From: Flavobacterium sp. Root901
GTDB taxonomy: Bacteria > Bacteroidota > Bacteroidia > Flavobacteriales > Flavobacteriaceae
Direction: 5' to 3'
Assembly (NCBI RefSeq): GCF_001429765.1
Contig: NZ_LMJB01000008.1
Coordinates: 352,804-416,803, forward strand
Length of the DNA stretch: 64,000 bases
Shown here: one piece after another, positions 55,161 to 63,836 of the stretch
How positions within the stretch are numbered: the stretch's first letter is position 1
Layout: each line of letters starts with the position of its first letter
Program-made: the position numbers and the translations under genes
The notes under the pieces: model-generated
Told to the model about the DNA's origin: nothing
Seen by the model: only the letters and a program-made list of their open reading frames with translations
The model's database searches: none

Positions 55161-55431
55161 AGCAGGATTTTTTAGTTGTACTTTAAAATACAATTTACAT
55201 GCCTGTTTGCGAAGCATTGATTATGAGGGTTTTATTGTAGTTTTTGCTTAGATATAACTCATTATATTTCGTTAAATACTTTCAATGTGTTGAAATATCA
55301 ACTTTTAGTGCGTTTAAAATTAGACACTGATTTTATGAAGTGAATCCGTTTTATCTGTGTTCAATTAATCAGCAAATTAAAATTATGTTTAAAGAAAATG
55401 TATCTTTAGTACTTCTAATTCTAAGCTTAAA

Positions 55432-56667
55432 ATGAAAATACCACATTCCCGAATAAAACTAATTTTATTCGCTTTTATTCTCCTGATTAATTCAGCTTGT
55501 TTTTGTTTTGAAAATAATTTTAATGCCAAAACAGATTCCTCAAAAACAAAACTTATTTCTTTCAAAATCAAATTAAAGTCTGATAATAATGTCAAAATTA
55601 ACCCCGCTGCCTTAAAATTTAATAAACACTTTGCTTATAGTTTTACGCTTGATGATGGATATCGATCGGCTTATTTAACGGCATTTCCATTATTGAATGG
55701 CGGAAAAATCAGCAATCCCGACAAAAATGAATGGAAAATAGATCAGGGTGGAGACGGAACAATTTCAAAAGGTCTTTTTTATTCGGACGGATTTGGAAAT
55801 AAAATTCCGTTTAAATTGGCTTTGGCAGTAAATGGCGGCTCCATTCGGGATTTACCAGCAAACCGCGGCCATCTTTCTTGGTCTGAAATTAAAGAAATGT
55901 ACAATGCCGGATGGGATATTTTAAACCACGGTTTTCACCATGCAACGAAACATGGTACAAATTATTTAAAAGAAGTAACTGAAAATACAACGTCAATAAA
56001 ACAAAATCTTGATTTTACAATGTCGCATTTTGTAGTTCCCGGCGGAGAAGGAGATGCTGGTTATCATTTAGAATATGAGAAAGAGGCGCTGGCAAATGGT
56101 TCTTTTTCTGTGGCGTCTTATGCAGGAATTGGACCTGTTTTTAAAGTTGATTCAAAAGTAAATTTAGATAAAATGATCACCGCCAGAACTTTTGTACAGA
56201 GTTCAAAAGATACGATTAGTTTTAAAACAATGGATCGTTATTTAAAAACGCTGGATTCTATTGTAAAACAGCCAGATCCAATTTGGTTTAACGAATTTAC
56301 ACACGGAACTGGAAATACAAATTTGTGGAATTTAAGCATGCATTTCCCTGATTTTAAATATTATATGACAGCTCTCGCAGATAAATATGGTGTAAATGGA
56401 AACGATTCTATATGGATGGCACCGTGGCAGGAAGTTTACGAATATATTTGGTTAAGAGACAGAATTAAAGTCTATTATGTGCAAAAAAATAAAGAAATAG
56501 AAGTTATGGTTGAATTGCCGGAAATTCCACAAACTTTTAGATATCGTGAGATATCCTTAGCAATTGATTCTTCTTCTAAATTTGAAATTGAATTGAATAA
56601 TTCCGATTTTAAAATTAAAGAAGATGGTAAAACAACTCATAAACAAATTCTTATTCAGTTGAAATGA
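55432..56667 (+). CDS. secreted polysaccharide-deacetylase-like protein
   Basis: The 411 residues start with a signal sequence (LILFAFILLINSACFCF) and contain NodB-type motifs: the metal Asp pair in FAYSFTLDDGYRSAYL and His ligands in ILNHGFHHATKHG. A C-terminal domain of about 80 residues is beta-rich. Such proteins remove acyl groups from sugars, but this one is divergent and could be an esterase or an inactive relative. It is a single gene; the inverted repeat R2 follows immediately. Confidence 0.72.
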   Translation: MKIPHSRIKLILFAFILLINSACFCFENNFNAKTDSSKTKLISFKIKLKSDNNVKINPAALKFNKHFAYSFTLDDGYRSAYLTAFPLLNGGKISNPDKNEWKIDQGGDGTISKGLFYSDGFGNKIPFKLALAVNGGSIRDLPANRGHLSWSEIKEMYNAGWDILNHGFHHATKHGTNYLKEVTENTTSIKQNLDFTMSHFVVPGGEGDAGYHLEYEKEALANGSFSVASYAGIGPVFKVDSKVNLDKMITARTFVQSSKDTISFKTMDRYLKTLDSIVKQPDPIWFNEFTHGTGNTNLWNLSMHFPDFKYYMTALADKYGVNGNDSIWMAPWQEVYEYIWLRDRIKVYYVQKNKEIEVMVELPEIPQTFRYREISLAIDSSSKFEIELNNSDFKIKEDGKTTHKQILIQLK

Positions 56668-56668
56668 T

Positions 56669-56774
56669 TTTTTTGCCACAGATTAAAAGGATTGTAATGA
56701 TTTTTTCTTTGCGATAAAATTTTAAGACAGAGATTTATCATCATACTTTAATCCTTTTAATCTGTGGCAAAAAA
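56669..56774. repeat. long inverted repeat element R2, copy 2
   Basis: Perfect 25-base arms, TTTTTTGCCACAGATTAAAA then GGATT at 56669-56693 and the complement at 56750-56774, enclose a 56-base loop. The outer 11 bases (TTTTTTGCCAC) are the same as in copy 1 at 41122; the inner arms and loop differ. It exactly fills the gap between two convergent genes. Confidence 0.75.
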
Positions 56775-56777
56775 CTT

Positions 56778-59700
56778 TTAATTAATTTCCTTTTCGTTAT
56801 CTTTTATAAAAGTATCAATATTCATTAAATAAGGATCGACAACAATACGTTGAGGTTTTGTTCTGAGTTTTATTTTTCCTTCGGTCTTATTATTTTTAAT
56901 TGCAAAAGGCAAACGAAATAATTTTCCGTTTTCATCATAAATTCCAACATCAATTGTGGTATCATTTGCAATTTGTTTTCGCTCTCCCGTTGCATTTTCC
57001 TGATATTTTTTAGAATCCACTTTAAAATAAACTTCATAAAAACCATTCTTCTGAATACTTTCAACGGATTCTATTTTTGAGGAATACGTAATAATTTCTT
57101 TAAACATTTCATTCAATTTAGAATGCATTTTTTTATCCGTAACGGCATAAATTTCTTTTAATAAATCTTCAGAATCAGGAAACAAATTTGGATATTTATA
57201 ATGATTCAGAAAGTTTTTCAAAGCCAGGTTTACTTTTTGTTCCCCAATCAGCATTTTAAGCTGATGCATCACCAGCATACCTTTATCATAAGGCAAATGT
57301 GGGGTTTCATAATTCGTTTTGTACAAAGGCGTTTCAGGATCATAACTGCGGCTGCTTAAATACAAATCAAGATGAATTTTTAAAGTTTCCAGGACTTTTT
57401 CCAAACCATGTTCTTTTTCATATAACATTAATTCCGTATATTGTGCTAATGTTTCGGTCAAAATCCAGCTTCCTTCTTTTTGTTCCGGACTTATTTGTGC
57501 ATTTCCCCACCATTCGTGCGAAAGTTCGTGCGCTGTTAATTGATTAATTACATCTTCTTTCTTTTTATTTGTCAAATCGCTGTAAAATCCAAAATTCTCT
57601 TTCATAAATACGGTTGACGGATAGGAAGTCGCAGCAAATCCATCGGCGAAAGCAGAAACTTCGGCGTAACGAATCGTTTTATAAGGATATTTTCCAAAAT
57701 TCTCCTGACAATAATCTAAAGTGTTTTTTATGTTCCGAATTAATTTTTTAATGTTTCTCGAATGCCTTCTATCGTAAAAAACTTCTATCGAAATACCTTT
57801 GTAATTTGTCTTTTTAATTTGATATTCAGCAGAAGAAAAAGCAAATCGAAACGGAATTTTCCCATTCGATTTATAATGAAAATAATTGCGGCCATCTTTT
57901 TTCCATTTTCCAATCAAGTCGCCAACGCCAATTGCAGTTTGATTTCCTGAAGTTGAAACCACAGCATCATAATCAACAAAATCATATTTAATTTCAGATT
58001 TGTCTTCCAGTTTTTTAAGAGGTGTCTGTGGCTGTAAATGTCTTTTGGCACGCTCTTTTTTACTGCTGATTTCATTGGAATCCTGATACCCAAAAAGCGG
58101 AAAATAACGGCTTATTCGCATAAAAGAACCATTTTCGATTATAGAATTAAATGCTGTATGTCCTTTAAACGGCGACCATGATGATTCAAATGAAAAATTC
58201 ATTTTCATTTTTTGCTCTGGCAGCAAAGGCTTTTGTAAACGATACCAATAATGATTAAATGCCGAAACATCCTCCAGTTTTTTAGAATTAGGTATTTCAA
58301 CAGAAACCAGTTTCGAATTTCTATCTATATATAGGAGTAAACTATCAATTGGTTTTTGAGAATTATTGATGAGTTCGTAAGTTCCTTTTACTTCATAACG
58401 GTTTTCGTTGGGAAACAAATCAACTTTGCCGGTCACAGAAACAATTGCAGGCTGAGGCAGATTGGTGTATTTTTTAAATTGACTTTCGTATTCCTGGCTC
58501 CGGTTGTTCTGATCTTCTTCCGTCAAATAAGGAGATTCGATATTGGTTTTGTAAAAAAGATAACTTCCAAAACCAATAAAAAGAATAGCTCCCAATACCA
58601 AAGCTGCTTTTTGAATAGCATTCCATGAATTTCTTCGAAAGGTTTTTATGACTGAAGTATTTCTTTTCCACAAAATTCCGGTTAAAGCAAGAAGCATTAA
58701 AGCTAAACCTAAATTGTAAAACATCGAAATATGGAATGGAAAAGTATATTTTCCGAAACCATTCAAATCAAAATATTCCGTTTTAAAAGCATTTCCAAAT
58801 CGAAATAAAGGATGTGAAATTCCTAGCTGCTCTCCAATTCCGGTACAAAATAAAATACACACAAAAGCAGCAGTCGAAAGTCCGGCATATTTATTTTGGA
58901 TAAAAGTCTGAATTGCGATGATTAAAATTGAAATCAGCAGAAGCGGAAATCCAAGATAGTAAAATAACGAAAGGTAAAGTCCAATTTCGATTGGCGCATT
59001 AGCATTGAAAATCTGAAATCCGCATCCGATTAAAATACTAATACAAATCATTATTAACGGAATTATAAAAAGTGCCGTTAATTTTGCCAGTAAAACTATA
59101 AACGGAGAATATGGCGCGGTATTTTCCAACATTTCAAATCTCGAATTTTCGCTTCGGTTCAATAATTCACTGCTGTAAAAAAGCAAAATCAAAATCAGGA
59201 GAAATGGCAGACGATCCATTATGGTCGAAATCATCAGAGCGGTATTGGTAATTTTTTCGGCTAATCTGATTCCGCCGTCAATTTCATCGGAGATTTCAAT
59301 TAATAACAGCCCGGCAAATAAAAGTACAATTAGTAAAAACGGAATTCCTTTTAGAATTAAAACAACATCCATTTTAATATTGCTTTTAAAAACAGCTAAA
59401 TTATGTCTGAAAGTTTTAAATTCGATGTTTTTCGGAATTTTAGCAGCAAGCACTTTTGTTTCTTTTGAAATAATTTTAAGTGTTTTTGCTTTTCCGGTTT
59501 TTGTTTTTCGAAATGAAAATAAGCGGTATGAAATAAAAAGTAAAAACATCGCAGCAGCAATCCAAACAATCCGGTTCAATAAAAAATTACCTGAAATCGA
59601 AAGCAGTTCTGTATTTTTTTGAACAGAAGTCCAATACCTTGTTTGTTCGAGAAATGCTGCCAAACCAAACGGATCTATTTTTGCGGCCAGTGACATGGCT

Positions 59701-60317
59701 TTCGCCGAAGATGGCGAAGCATTTGCAAACAAAGGGGAATTCGAAAAAACGGAACCCGCTATATATAAAATGTAAATTAATAAACCACCGGCATAAATTA
59801 AAAGTTTACTTCGTGTAAGCCATGCTAAAGCGGTTACTATAGCAAGACACAAGAAAATATTAGGAATCACAATCACTAAATACGGCCATATATAATTGAT
59901 AATTTCAAAAGGACCGGTCTCACTTTTTGAAAGCCATGGCATTTGATGCCCGGTGATCATTCCGATAATAAACATTCCAAAAGAAACTATGGCGATCACA
60001 AATGCGGCAATAAATTTACTGCTCAAATAATGAAACTTAGAAATAGGAGAGGAGAAAATTATCGAATCGAATTTCGTTTCATATTCCTTTAAAAAATTTT
60101 GTGCTGCCTGAAGCGTAATAGAAAATATGGTCATTAAGGAAATTAGGCCAATGGCATACGTAAGCACATACGGACTATTTTTATAAGCGCCCGAAAACGA
60201 AAAGTTGGCAAAAGCACTCACAAAAAATCCTAATATCAGATAAATAAAAAATACGGCATAAAAAGTCCAGTTTCTGGTGTTGTTATGCCATTCAAATTGA
60301 ATTAATTTAGAAAACAT
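56778..60317 (-). CDS. ABC-2 permease fused to an M1-family aminopeptidase
   Basis: The 1179-residue protein has an N-terminal half of about 590 residues with about 12-14 hydrophobic segments of the ABC-2 permease type, and a C-terminal half with an M1 peptidase: substrate-binding region, then the zinc site HELSHEWW (about residues 929-936) with the third ligand Glu in ETLAQYTELM. Both parts look intact. The ATPase gene is 4 bases upstream, so the two form an exporter. The peptidase is presumably on the outer face of the cytoplasmic membrane. The family is known in Bacteroidota, but its substrate is not. Confidence 0.88.
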   Translation of the reverse strand: MFSKLIQFEWHNNTRNWTFYAVFFIYLILGFFVSAFANFSFSGAYKNSPYVLTYAIGLISLMTIFSITLQAAQNFLKEYETKFDSIIFSSPISKFHYLSSKFIAAFVIAIVSFGMFIIGMITGHQMPWLSKSETGPFEIINYIWPYLVIVIPNIFLCLAIVTALAWLTRSKLLIYAGGLLIYILYIAGSVFSNSPLFANASPSSAKAMSLAAKIDPFGLAAFLEQTRYWTSVQKNTELLSISGNFLLNRIVWIAAAMFLLFISYRLFSFRKTKTGKAKTLKIISKETKVLAAKIPKNIEFKTFRHNLAVFKSNIKMDVVLILKGIPFLLIVLLFAGLLLIEISDEIDGGIRLAEKITNTALMISTIMDRLPFLLILILLFYSSELLNRSENSRFEMLENTAPYSPFIVLLAKLTALFIIPLIMICISILIGCGFQIFNANAPIEIGLYLSLFYYLGFPLLLISILIIAIQTFIQNKYAGLSTAAFVCILFCTGIGEQLGISHPLFRFGNAFKTEYFDLNGFGKYTFPFHISMFYNLGLALMLLALTGILWKRNTSVIKTFRRNSWNAIQKAALVLGAILFIGFGSYLFYKTNIESPYLTEEDQNNRSQEYESQFKKYTNLPQPAIVSVTGKVDLFPNENRYEVKGTYELINNSQKPIDSLLLYIDRNSKLVSVEIPNSKKLEDVSAFNHYWYRLQKPLLPEQKMKMNFSFESSWSPFKGHTAFNSIIENGSFMRISRYFPLFGYQDSNEISSKKERAKRHLQPQTPLKKLEDKSEIKYDFVDYDAVVSTSGNQTAIGVGDLIGKWKKDGRNYFHYKSNGKIPFRFAFSSAEYQIKKTNYKGISIEVFYDRRHSRNIKKLIRNIKNTLDYCQENFGKYPYKTIRYAEVSAFADGFAATSYPSTVFMKENFGFYSDLTNKKKEDVINQLTAHELSHEWWGNAQISPEQKEGSWILTETLAQYTELMLYEKEHGLEKVLETLKIHLDLYLSSRSYDPETPLYKTNYETPHLPYDKGMLVMHQLKMLIGEQKVNLALKNFLNHYKYPNLFPDSEDLLKEIYAVTDKKMHSKLNEMFKEIITYSSKIESVESIQKNGFYEVYFKVDSKKYQENATGERKQIANDTTIDVGIYDENGKLFRLPFAIKNNKTEGKIKLRTKPQRIVVDPYLMNIDTFIKDNEKEIN

Positions 60318-60321
60318 AACA

Positions 60322-61206
60322 CTAATTTTTAAGTTGATTTTGAGCTAAAACATTGAAATAAACATCGTTTAAATCCGGATGAATCAAAACGAAAGCAGAA
60401 TCTGGCTGCTCGTTTGCGAAAACATGAATGTTTATTTTTCCTGAATTTAAGCTGGATGAGATGATATTGTAATTGGATTGATAATCGTTTAATTCACTTT
60501 TTTGAATTGATTTCATCCAGATTTTATCTTTCAAAGATTCAATAGCTTCATTTGGTTTTCCTTCCAAAATTAATTTTCCGTTGGAGATAATGGCCATTTT
60601 TGGGCACAAATCACGAACATCTTCAACAATATGAGTCGACAAAATCACAATAATACTTTCGCCAATTTCACTTAGCAGATTATTAAATCGGTTTCTTTCT
60701 TCCGGATCAAGTCCGGCAGTTGGTTCATCCACAATAATAATCTTCGGATTTCCCAATAAAGCCTGAGCGATTCCAAACCGCTGGCGCATTCCCCCCGAAA
60801 AAGAATGGACCGCTTTGTCTTTGTGCTGTAATAAATTGGTTTGCTGTAATAAGTACAAAATTTGATCGTGTCGTTCTTTTTTATTGATGATTCCTTTTAA
60901 AACCGCCAAATGATCGAGCAGGCGATAAGCAGAAATTTTAGGATAAACGCCGAATTCCTGAGGCAGATAACCTAAATTTTGTCTCATAAACATTGGATTT
61001 TCGAGAATATTAATTCCGTTAAACTCAATAATTCCCGAAGTAGGTTCCTGCAAAACAGCAAGAGTACGCATTAAAGTCGATTTTCCGGCACCGTTTGGAC
61101 CTAATAAACCAAACATTCCGTTAGTAATTTCAAGCGATATGTGGTCAATCGCTTTAGTGCCGTTCTCATACATTTTGCTGAGATTTTTGATTGATAAACT
61201 GTTCAT
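60322..61206 (-). CDS. ABC transporter ATP-binding protein
   Basis: The start at 61206 (MNSLSIKNLSKMYENGTKAI) gives 294 residues; an upstream extension is open but unlikely. Walker A GPNGAGKST, signature SGGMRQRFG and Walker B IIIVDEPTAGLDPEE are intact. It pairs with the permease/peptidase gene 4 bases downstream. The C-terminal 80 residues resemble the extension seen in ABC-2-type exporters. Confidence 0.94.
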   Translation of the reverse strand: MNSLSIKNLSKMYENGTKAIDHISLEITNGMFGLLGPNGAGKSTLMRTLAVLQEPTSGIIEFNGINILENPMFMRQNLGYLPQEFGVYPKISAYRLLDHLAVLKGIINKKERHDQILYLLQQTNLLQHKDKAVHSFSGGMRQRFGIAQALLGNPKIIIVDEPTAGLDPEERNRFNNLLSEIGESIIVILSTHIVEDVRDLCPKMAIISNGKLILEGKPNEAIESLKDKIWMKSIQKSELNDYQSNYNIISSSLNSGKINIHVFANEQPDSAFVLIHPDLNDVYFNVLAQNQLKN

Positions 61207-61318
61207 TTTCTGATTGATTTTAGATGATTGAATAAAATATAATTGAAAAAATTTAGGCAATAGAATGCCTGTCGGCTTAAAAAACCGATTTTTATATTGA
61301 ATAAATAAGATTAAAAAG

Positions 61319-61525
61319 CTATTCGGCTACATATTCTAAAATATCGCCAGGCTGGCAATCCAGTATTTTACAAATAGCTTCGAGAGTATCAAACCGGATT
61401 CCTTTTGCTTTCCCGGTTTTTAAAATCGATAAATTGGCAGGCGTAATATCTAGTTTTTCTGCCAACTCTTTACTTTGCATCTTGCGCTTGGCAAGCATTA
61501 CATCAACATTTACAATTATTGGCAT
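61319..61525 (-). CDS. small Cro/CI-type HTH regulator (YozG-like)
   Basis: The 68-residue protein is almost only a helix-turn-helix domain (KELAEKLDITPANLSILKTG). It starts one base after the DUF2975 gene stop, so the two are co-translated. Such pairs are common; the regulator probably controls its own operon through the palindrome at 62077-62105. Confidence 0.9.
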   Translation of the reverse strand: MPIIVNVDVMLAKRKMQSKELAEKLDITPANLSILKTGKAKGIRFDTLEAICKILDCQPGDILEYVAE

Positions 61526-61526
61526 A

Positions 61527-62042
61527 TTATATAAATAAGTCTTGTTCGTTTTGAAGGTTTAAACCCTGTTTAAAAATGGCCGCTAAAAAATAAGCAAAAA
61601 CGCCAAGCATTCCGTGTAGTAAAATAAACAGCGAAACTTCATTATCAAGCGGAACAAAAAAGAAAGCTGTAAATATTACAATACCGGGAATTAATAGATT
61701 TGATAAATAAAAACGTCTTAAATGCAAAATTCCATTTGAAGTAAATAATTTAGGCTGAAAGAATACTTTAAAAACATTACTGCTTAATAAAAAGAAAAGT
61801 CCGTACAAACTCAAAGGTGCCAAAAAATCAAAAAGGATATACAGGATATTATAATCGCCAAGCATTAAAGGATGAGAAGTAAAAGGATAACAAACCTGAA
61901 AATATTTTCCATTGTCTTTAAAAGTCAAAAATAATCCTGTGAGCAAAGTAAAAACAGAATACGAAGCCAAAAAGAAATAAACAACAGATAAAAATCGGGT
62001 AAAGTAAAATAAAATTCTGGATACAATATGAGTCGTCTTCAT
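61527..62042 (-). CDS. DUF2975 membrane protein
   Basis: The 171-residue protein has four hydrophobic segments (about 14-36, 62-85, 105-127 and 133-155) and fits the DUF2975 family, which is regularly encoded beside a small HTH regulator as here. Function unknown; a membrane signal that modulates the regulator is a reasonable guess. Its promoter is well defined. Confidence 0.85.
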   Translation of the reverse strand: MKTTHIVSRILFYFTRFLSVVYFFLASYSVFTLLTGLFLTFKDNGKYFQVCYPFTSHPLMLGDYNILYILFDFLAPLSLYGLFFLLSSNVFKVFFQPKLFTSNGILHLRRFYLSNLLIPGIVIFTAFFFVPLDNEVSLFILLHGMLGVFAYFLAAIFKQGLNLQNEQDLFI

Positions 62043-62067
62043 ATATTGAAAAGTTAAATTGATATTG

Positions 62068-62096
62068 CAAATGTATAATTAATTATTGTAAAACAA
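62068..62096 (-). promoter_or_regulatory. promoter of the DUF2975-HTH operon
   Basis: On the minus strand TTG (62096-62094), an 18-base spacer and TACATTTG (62075-62068) match the Bacteroidota consensus. Confidence 0.7.
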
Positions 62097-62105
62097 TAAT
62101 TAATT
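62077..62105. promoter_or_regulatory. perfect palindrome over the DUF2975-HTH promoter
   Basis: AATTAATTATTGT and ACAATAATTAATT (13-base arms, AAA centre) cover the spacer and the -33 TTG. This is where a repressor would block RNA polymerase, and the operon encodes an HTH protein, so autoregulation is likely. Confidence 0.55.
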
Positions 62106-62189
62106 ATTAAAAATTACTTTTTTAAACCTTTTCAAGAATATTATAATTCTATTAACATTAGAAAAGGAAAGGCATCCGCATAAATGAGT

Positions 62190-62197
62190 TAATTTTG
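62190..62197 (+). promoter_or_regulatory. -7 element of the luciferase-like gene
   Basis: TAATTTTG matches TAnnTTTG and lies 18 bases before the ATG at 62216, which rules against the longer frame starting at 62195. Confidence 0.5.
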
Positions 62198-62215
62198 TAT
62201 ACTAGCATTTTTTAT

Positions 62216-63217
62216 ATGAAAAACCCAATTTCAGTCTCATTATTAGACCTCGCTATCATTACTCAGGATAGCAATGCCAAAGAAACATTTCAAAAAACAA
62301 AAGACATAGCACAATTAGCAGATAGTTTAGGATACAAGCGATTTTGGCTCGCAGAACATCACAATATGGCTCACGTTGCCAGTACAGCGACAGTTGTTTT
62401 AATTGGTTATGTGGCAAGCCAGACAAAAAGTATCCGTGTAGGTTCTGGCGGAATCATGCTGCCCAATCATTCTCCTTTAGTAGTTGCAGAACAATTTGGA
62501 ACTCTGGAAACACTTTATCCAAACCGAATCGATTTAGGTCTTGGAAGAGCACCTGGAACAGATCAGCCAACTGCCGAAGCTATTAGAAAAGACTTTTTTG
62601 AGCAGGCACAACGATTCCCGCAAAATGTAAGCAAGCTGCAGGAATATTTTTCAAGTGAAAACGCAACAGGAAAAGTTCGCGCATTTCCAGCCGAAGGTCT
62701 AAACGTGCCCATCTGGATTTTAGGATCAAGTATGGATAGTGCGGCTTTGGCAGCAGCTTATGGTTTACCGTATGCATTTGCCGGCCACTTCGCACCAAAA
62801 CTCATGATCCAGGCTTTTGAATTTTATCGTGAAAACTTTCAGGCTTCAGAGTATTTGGATAAGCCAACAACAATGGCGTGCGTGAATATTATTGCTGCAG
62901 ACACAAATGAAGAAGCAGAGTTATTGTCTACAAGTTTGTATCAAATGTTTTTAAACTTAATCAGAAACGACCGTAAAGGTTTACAGCCTCCCGTTCCATC
63001 ATTAGATGACATTATGAATGAAGCAGAACGTTTTCATGTGAATCAAATGACAGCCGGAACTTTTACAGGAAACAAAGAACAATTAATAACCGATTTGAAA
63101 AAGTTCATCGACTACGCAAGAATCGATGAGTTGATGGTAACAAGTCCAATCTTCGATCATCAGGCAAAACTAAAAAGTATTCAAATCACCAAAGAAGCAA
63201 TTGATAGTTTAAATTAA
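62216..63217 (+). CDS. LLM-class flavin-dependent oxidoreductase
   Basis: The 333-residue protein from the ATG at 62216 (MKNPISVSLLDLAIITQDSN) has the bacterial-luciferase-like barrel: RFWLAEHHNM, VGSGGIMLPNHSPLVVAEQF, TLYPNRIDLGLGRAPGTDQP and the C-terminal GTFTGNKEQLITDL. The set fits the MsnO8-type monooxygenase group found singly in many bacteria. It would use reduced flavin and oxygen; the substrate is unknown. It is a single gene. Confidence 0.92.
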   Translation: MKNPISVSLLDLAIITQDSNAKETFQKTKDIAQLADSLGYKRFWLAEHHNMAHVASTATVVLIGYVASQTKSIRVGSGGIMLPNHSPLVVAEQFGTLETLYPNRIDLGLGRAPGTDQPTAEAIRKDFFEQAQRFPQNVSKLQEYFSSENATGKVRAFPAEGLNVPIWILGSSMDSAALAAAYGLPYAFAGHFAPKLMIQAFEFYRENFQASEYLDKPTTMACVNIIAADTNEEAELLSTSLYQMFLNLIRNDRKGLQPPVPSLDDIMNEAERFHVNQMTAGTFTGNKEQLITDLKKFIDYARIDELMVTSPIFDHQAKLKSIQITKEAIDSLN

Positions 63218-63220
63218 GTA

Positions 63221-63270
63221 TATATAAGTATACTATAATATATAAGTATACTATAATATATAAGTATAAT
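63221..63270 (+). repeat. 18-base tandem repeat (2.8 copies)
   Basis: TATATAAGTATACTATAA occurs at 63221-63238 and 63239-63256, and a partial third copy ends at 63270. It follows the luciferase-like stop codon by three bases. Confidence 0.8.
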
Positions 63271-63278
63271 TCATCCTC

Positions 63279-63311
63279 AAACCCGACAGTTTTTCAAAAC
63301 CTGTCGGGTTT
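63279..63311. repeat. palindrome family R3, copy 3
   Basis: AAACCCGACAG and CTGTCGGGTTT enclose TTTTTCAAAAC. A T-rich stretch follows on the plus strand, so it may serve as the terminator for the luciferase-like gene. Confidence 0.55.
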
Positions 63312-63365
63312 ATTTTTATATACATATATATGAATAGAATCCTGATCAAATCCAATTTTGGGTAG

Positions 63366-63385
63366 AGACGCACTGCAGTGCGTCT
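63366..63385. repeat. perfect 20-base palindrome
   Basis: AGACGCACTGCAGTGCGTCT is self-complementary over all 20 bases. It sits alone in AT-rich sequence; similar words occur as dispersed repeats in other bacteria. Confidence 0.55.
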
Positions 63386-63460
63386 TATGGACAGTGTAAT
63401 TCACCCATTATAATATAAGAGTAAAAGTTTGTGAGGCTGATTGAATTCGAAACCAATATT

Positions 63461-63540
63461 AAGGAGCTTTTTCCCGCTATGCGCTGCAATCTTTTATTTT
63501 GAACCCCAAAATAAAAGGATTTCCACTTCTATCGGGGCTA
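63461..63540 (-). repeat. structured repeat family R1, copy C
   Basis: On the minus strand TAGCCCCGATAGAAGTGG, AAATCCTTTT, an 11-pair apical stem CTTTTATTTTG/CAAAATAAAAG with a four-base loop, AAGATTG and the GCGCATAGCGGG end make up the copy. It lies between the luciferase-like gene and the rRNA promoters, in antisense orientation to both. It is the best preserved stem of the family. Confidence 0.65.
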
Positions 63541-63800
63541 GTGGAGTTGTTTTTAAGAGTTTTTTCGATAACAAAGCGATAAAAGTAAGTTTTGAAAAAC
63601 GGTTTATTTGTTTAGAAAAGGGCAGTATGGAATGAAAACCTGATAAAAACGGGACGCAGAAACCTTAATAAACTATCAAAAGTACAATGCAGTGCAGAAA
63701 AACCTGACAAAGTGTAAAAAAAGTTTGTGCTGTAAAAATTGTGTTATCAGGGAGTTAAGAAATAAAATCAGAAAAGATGGAAAAAATGTAAAATAAATAG

Positions 63801-63830
63801 TTGGAAATGTAAATAAAGGTGGTACTTTTG
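63801..63830 (+). promoter_or_regulatory. rRNA operon promoter, upstream copy
   Basis: TTG (63801-63803), a 19-base spacer, then TACTTTTG (63823-63830) make a full consensus promoter. The start site would be near 63837. It is followed by a leader box GTTCATCGAAATACTGGCAG. Confidence 0.7.
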
Positions 63831-63836
63831 CACCCG

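Noticed and set aside
63221..63270. Tandem repeats as a CRISPR array
   Set aside because: The repeat units are directly adjacent with no unique spacers, and no cas genes are in the window.
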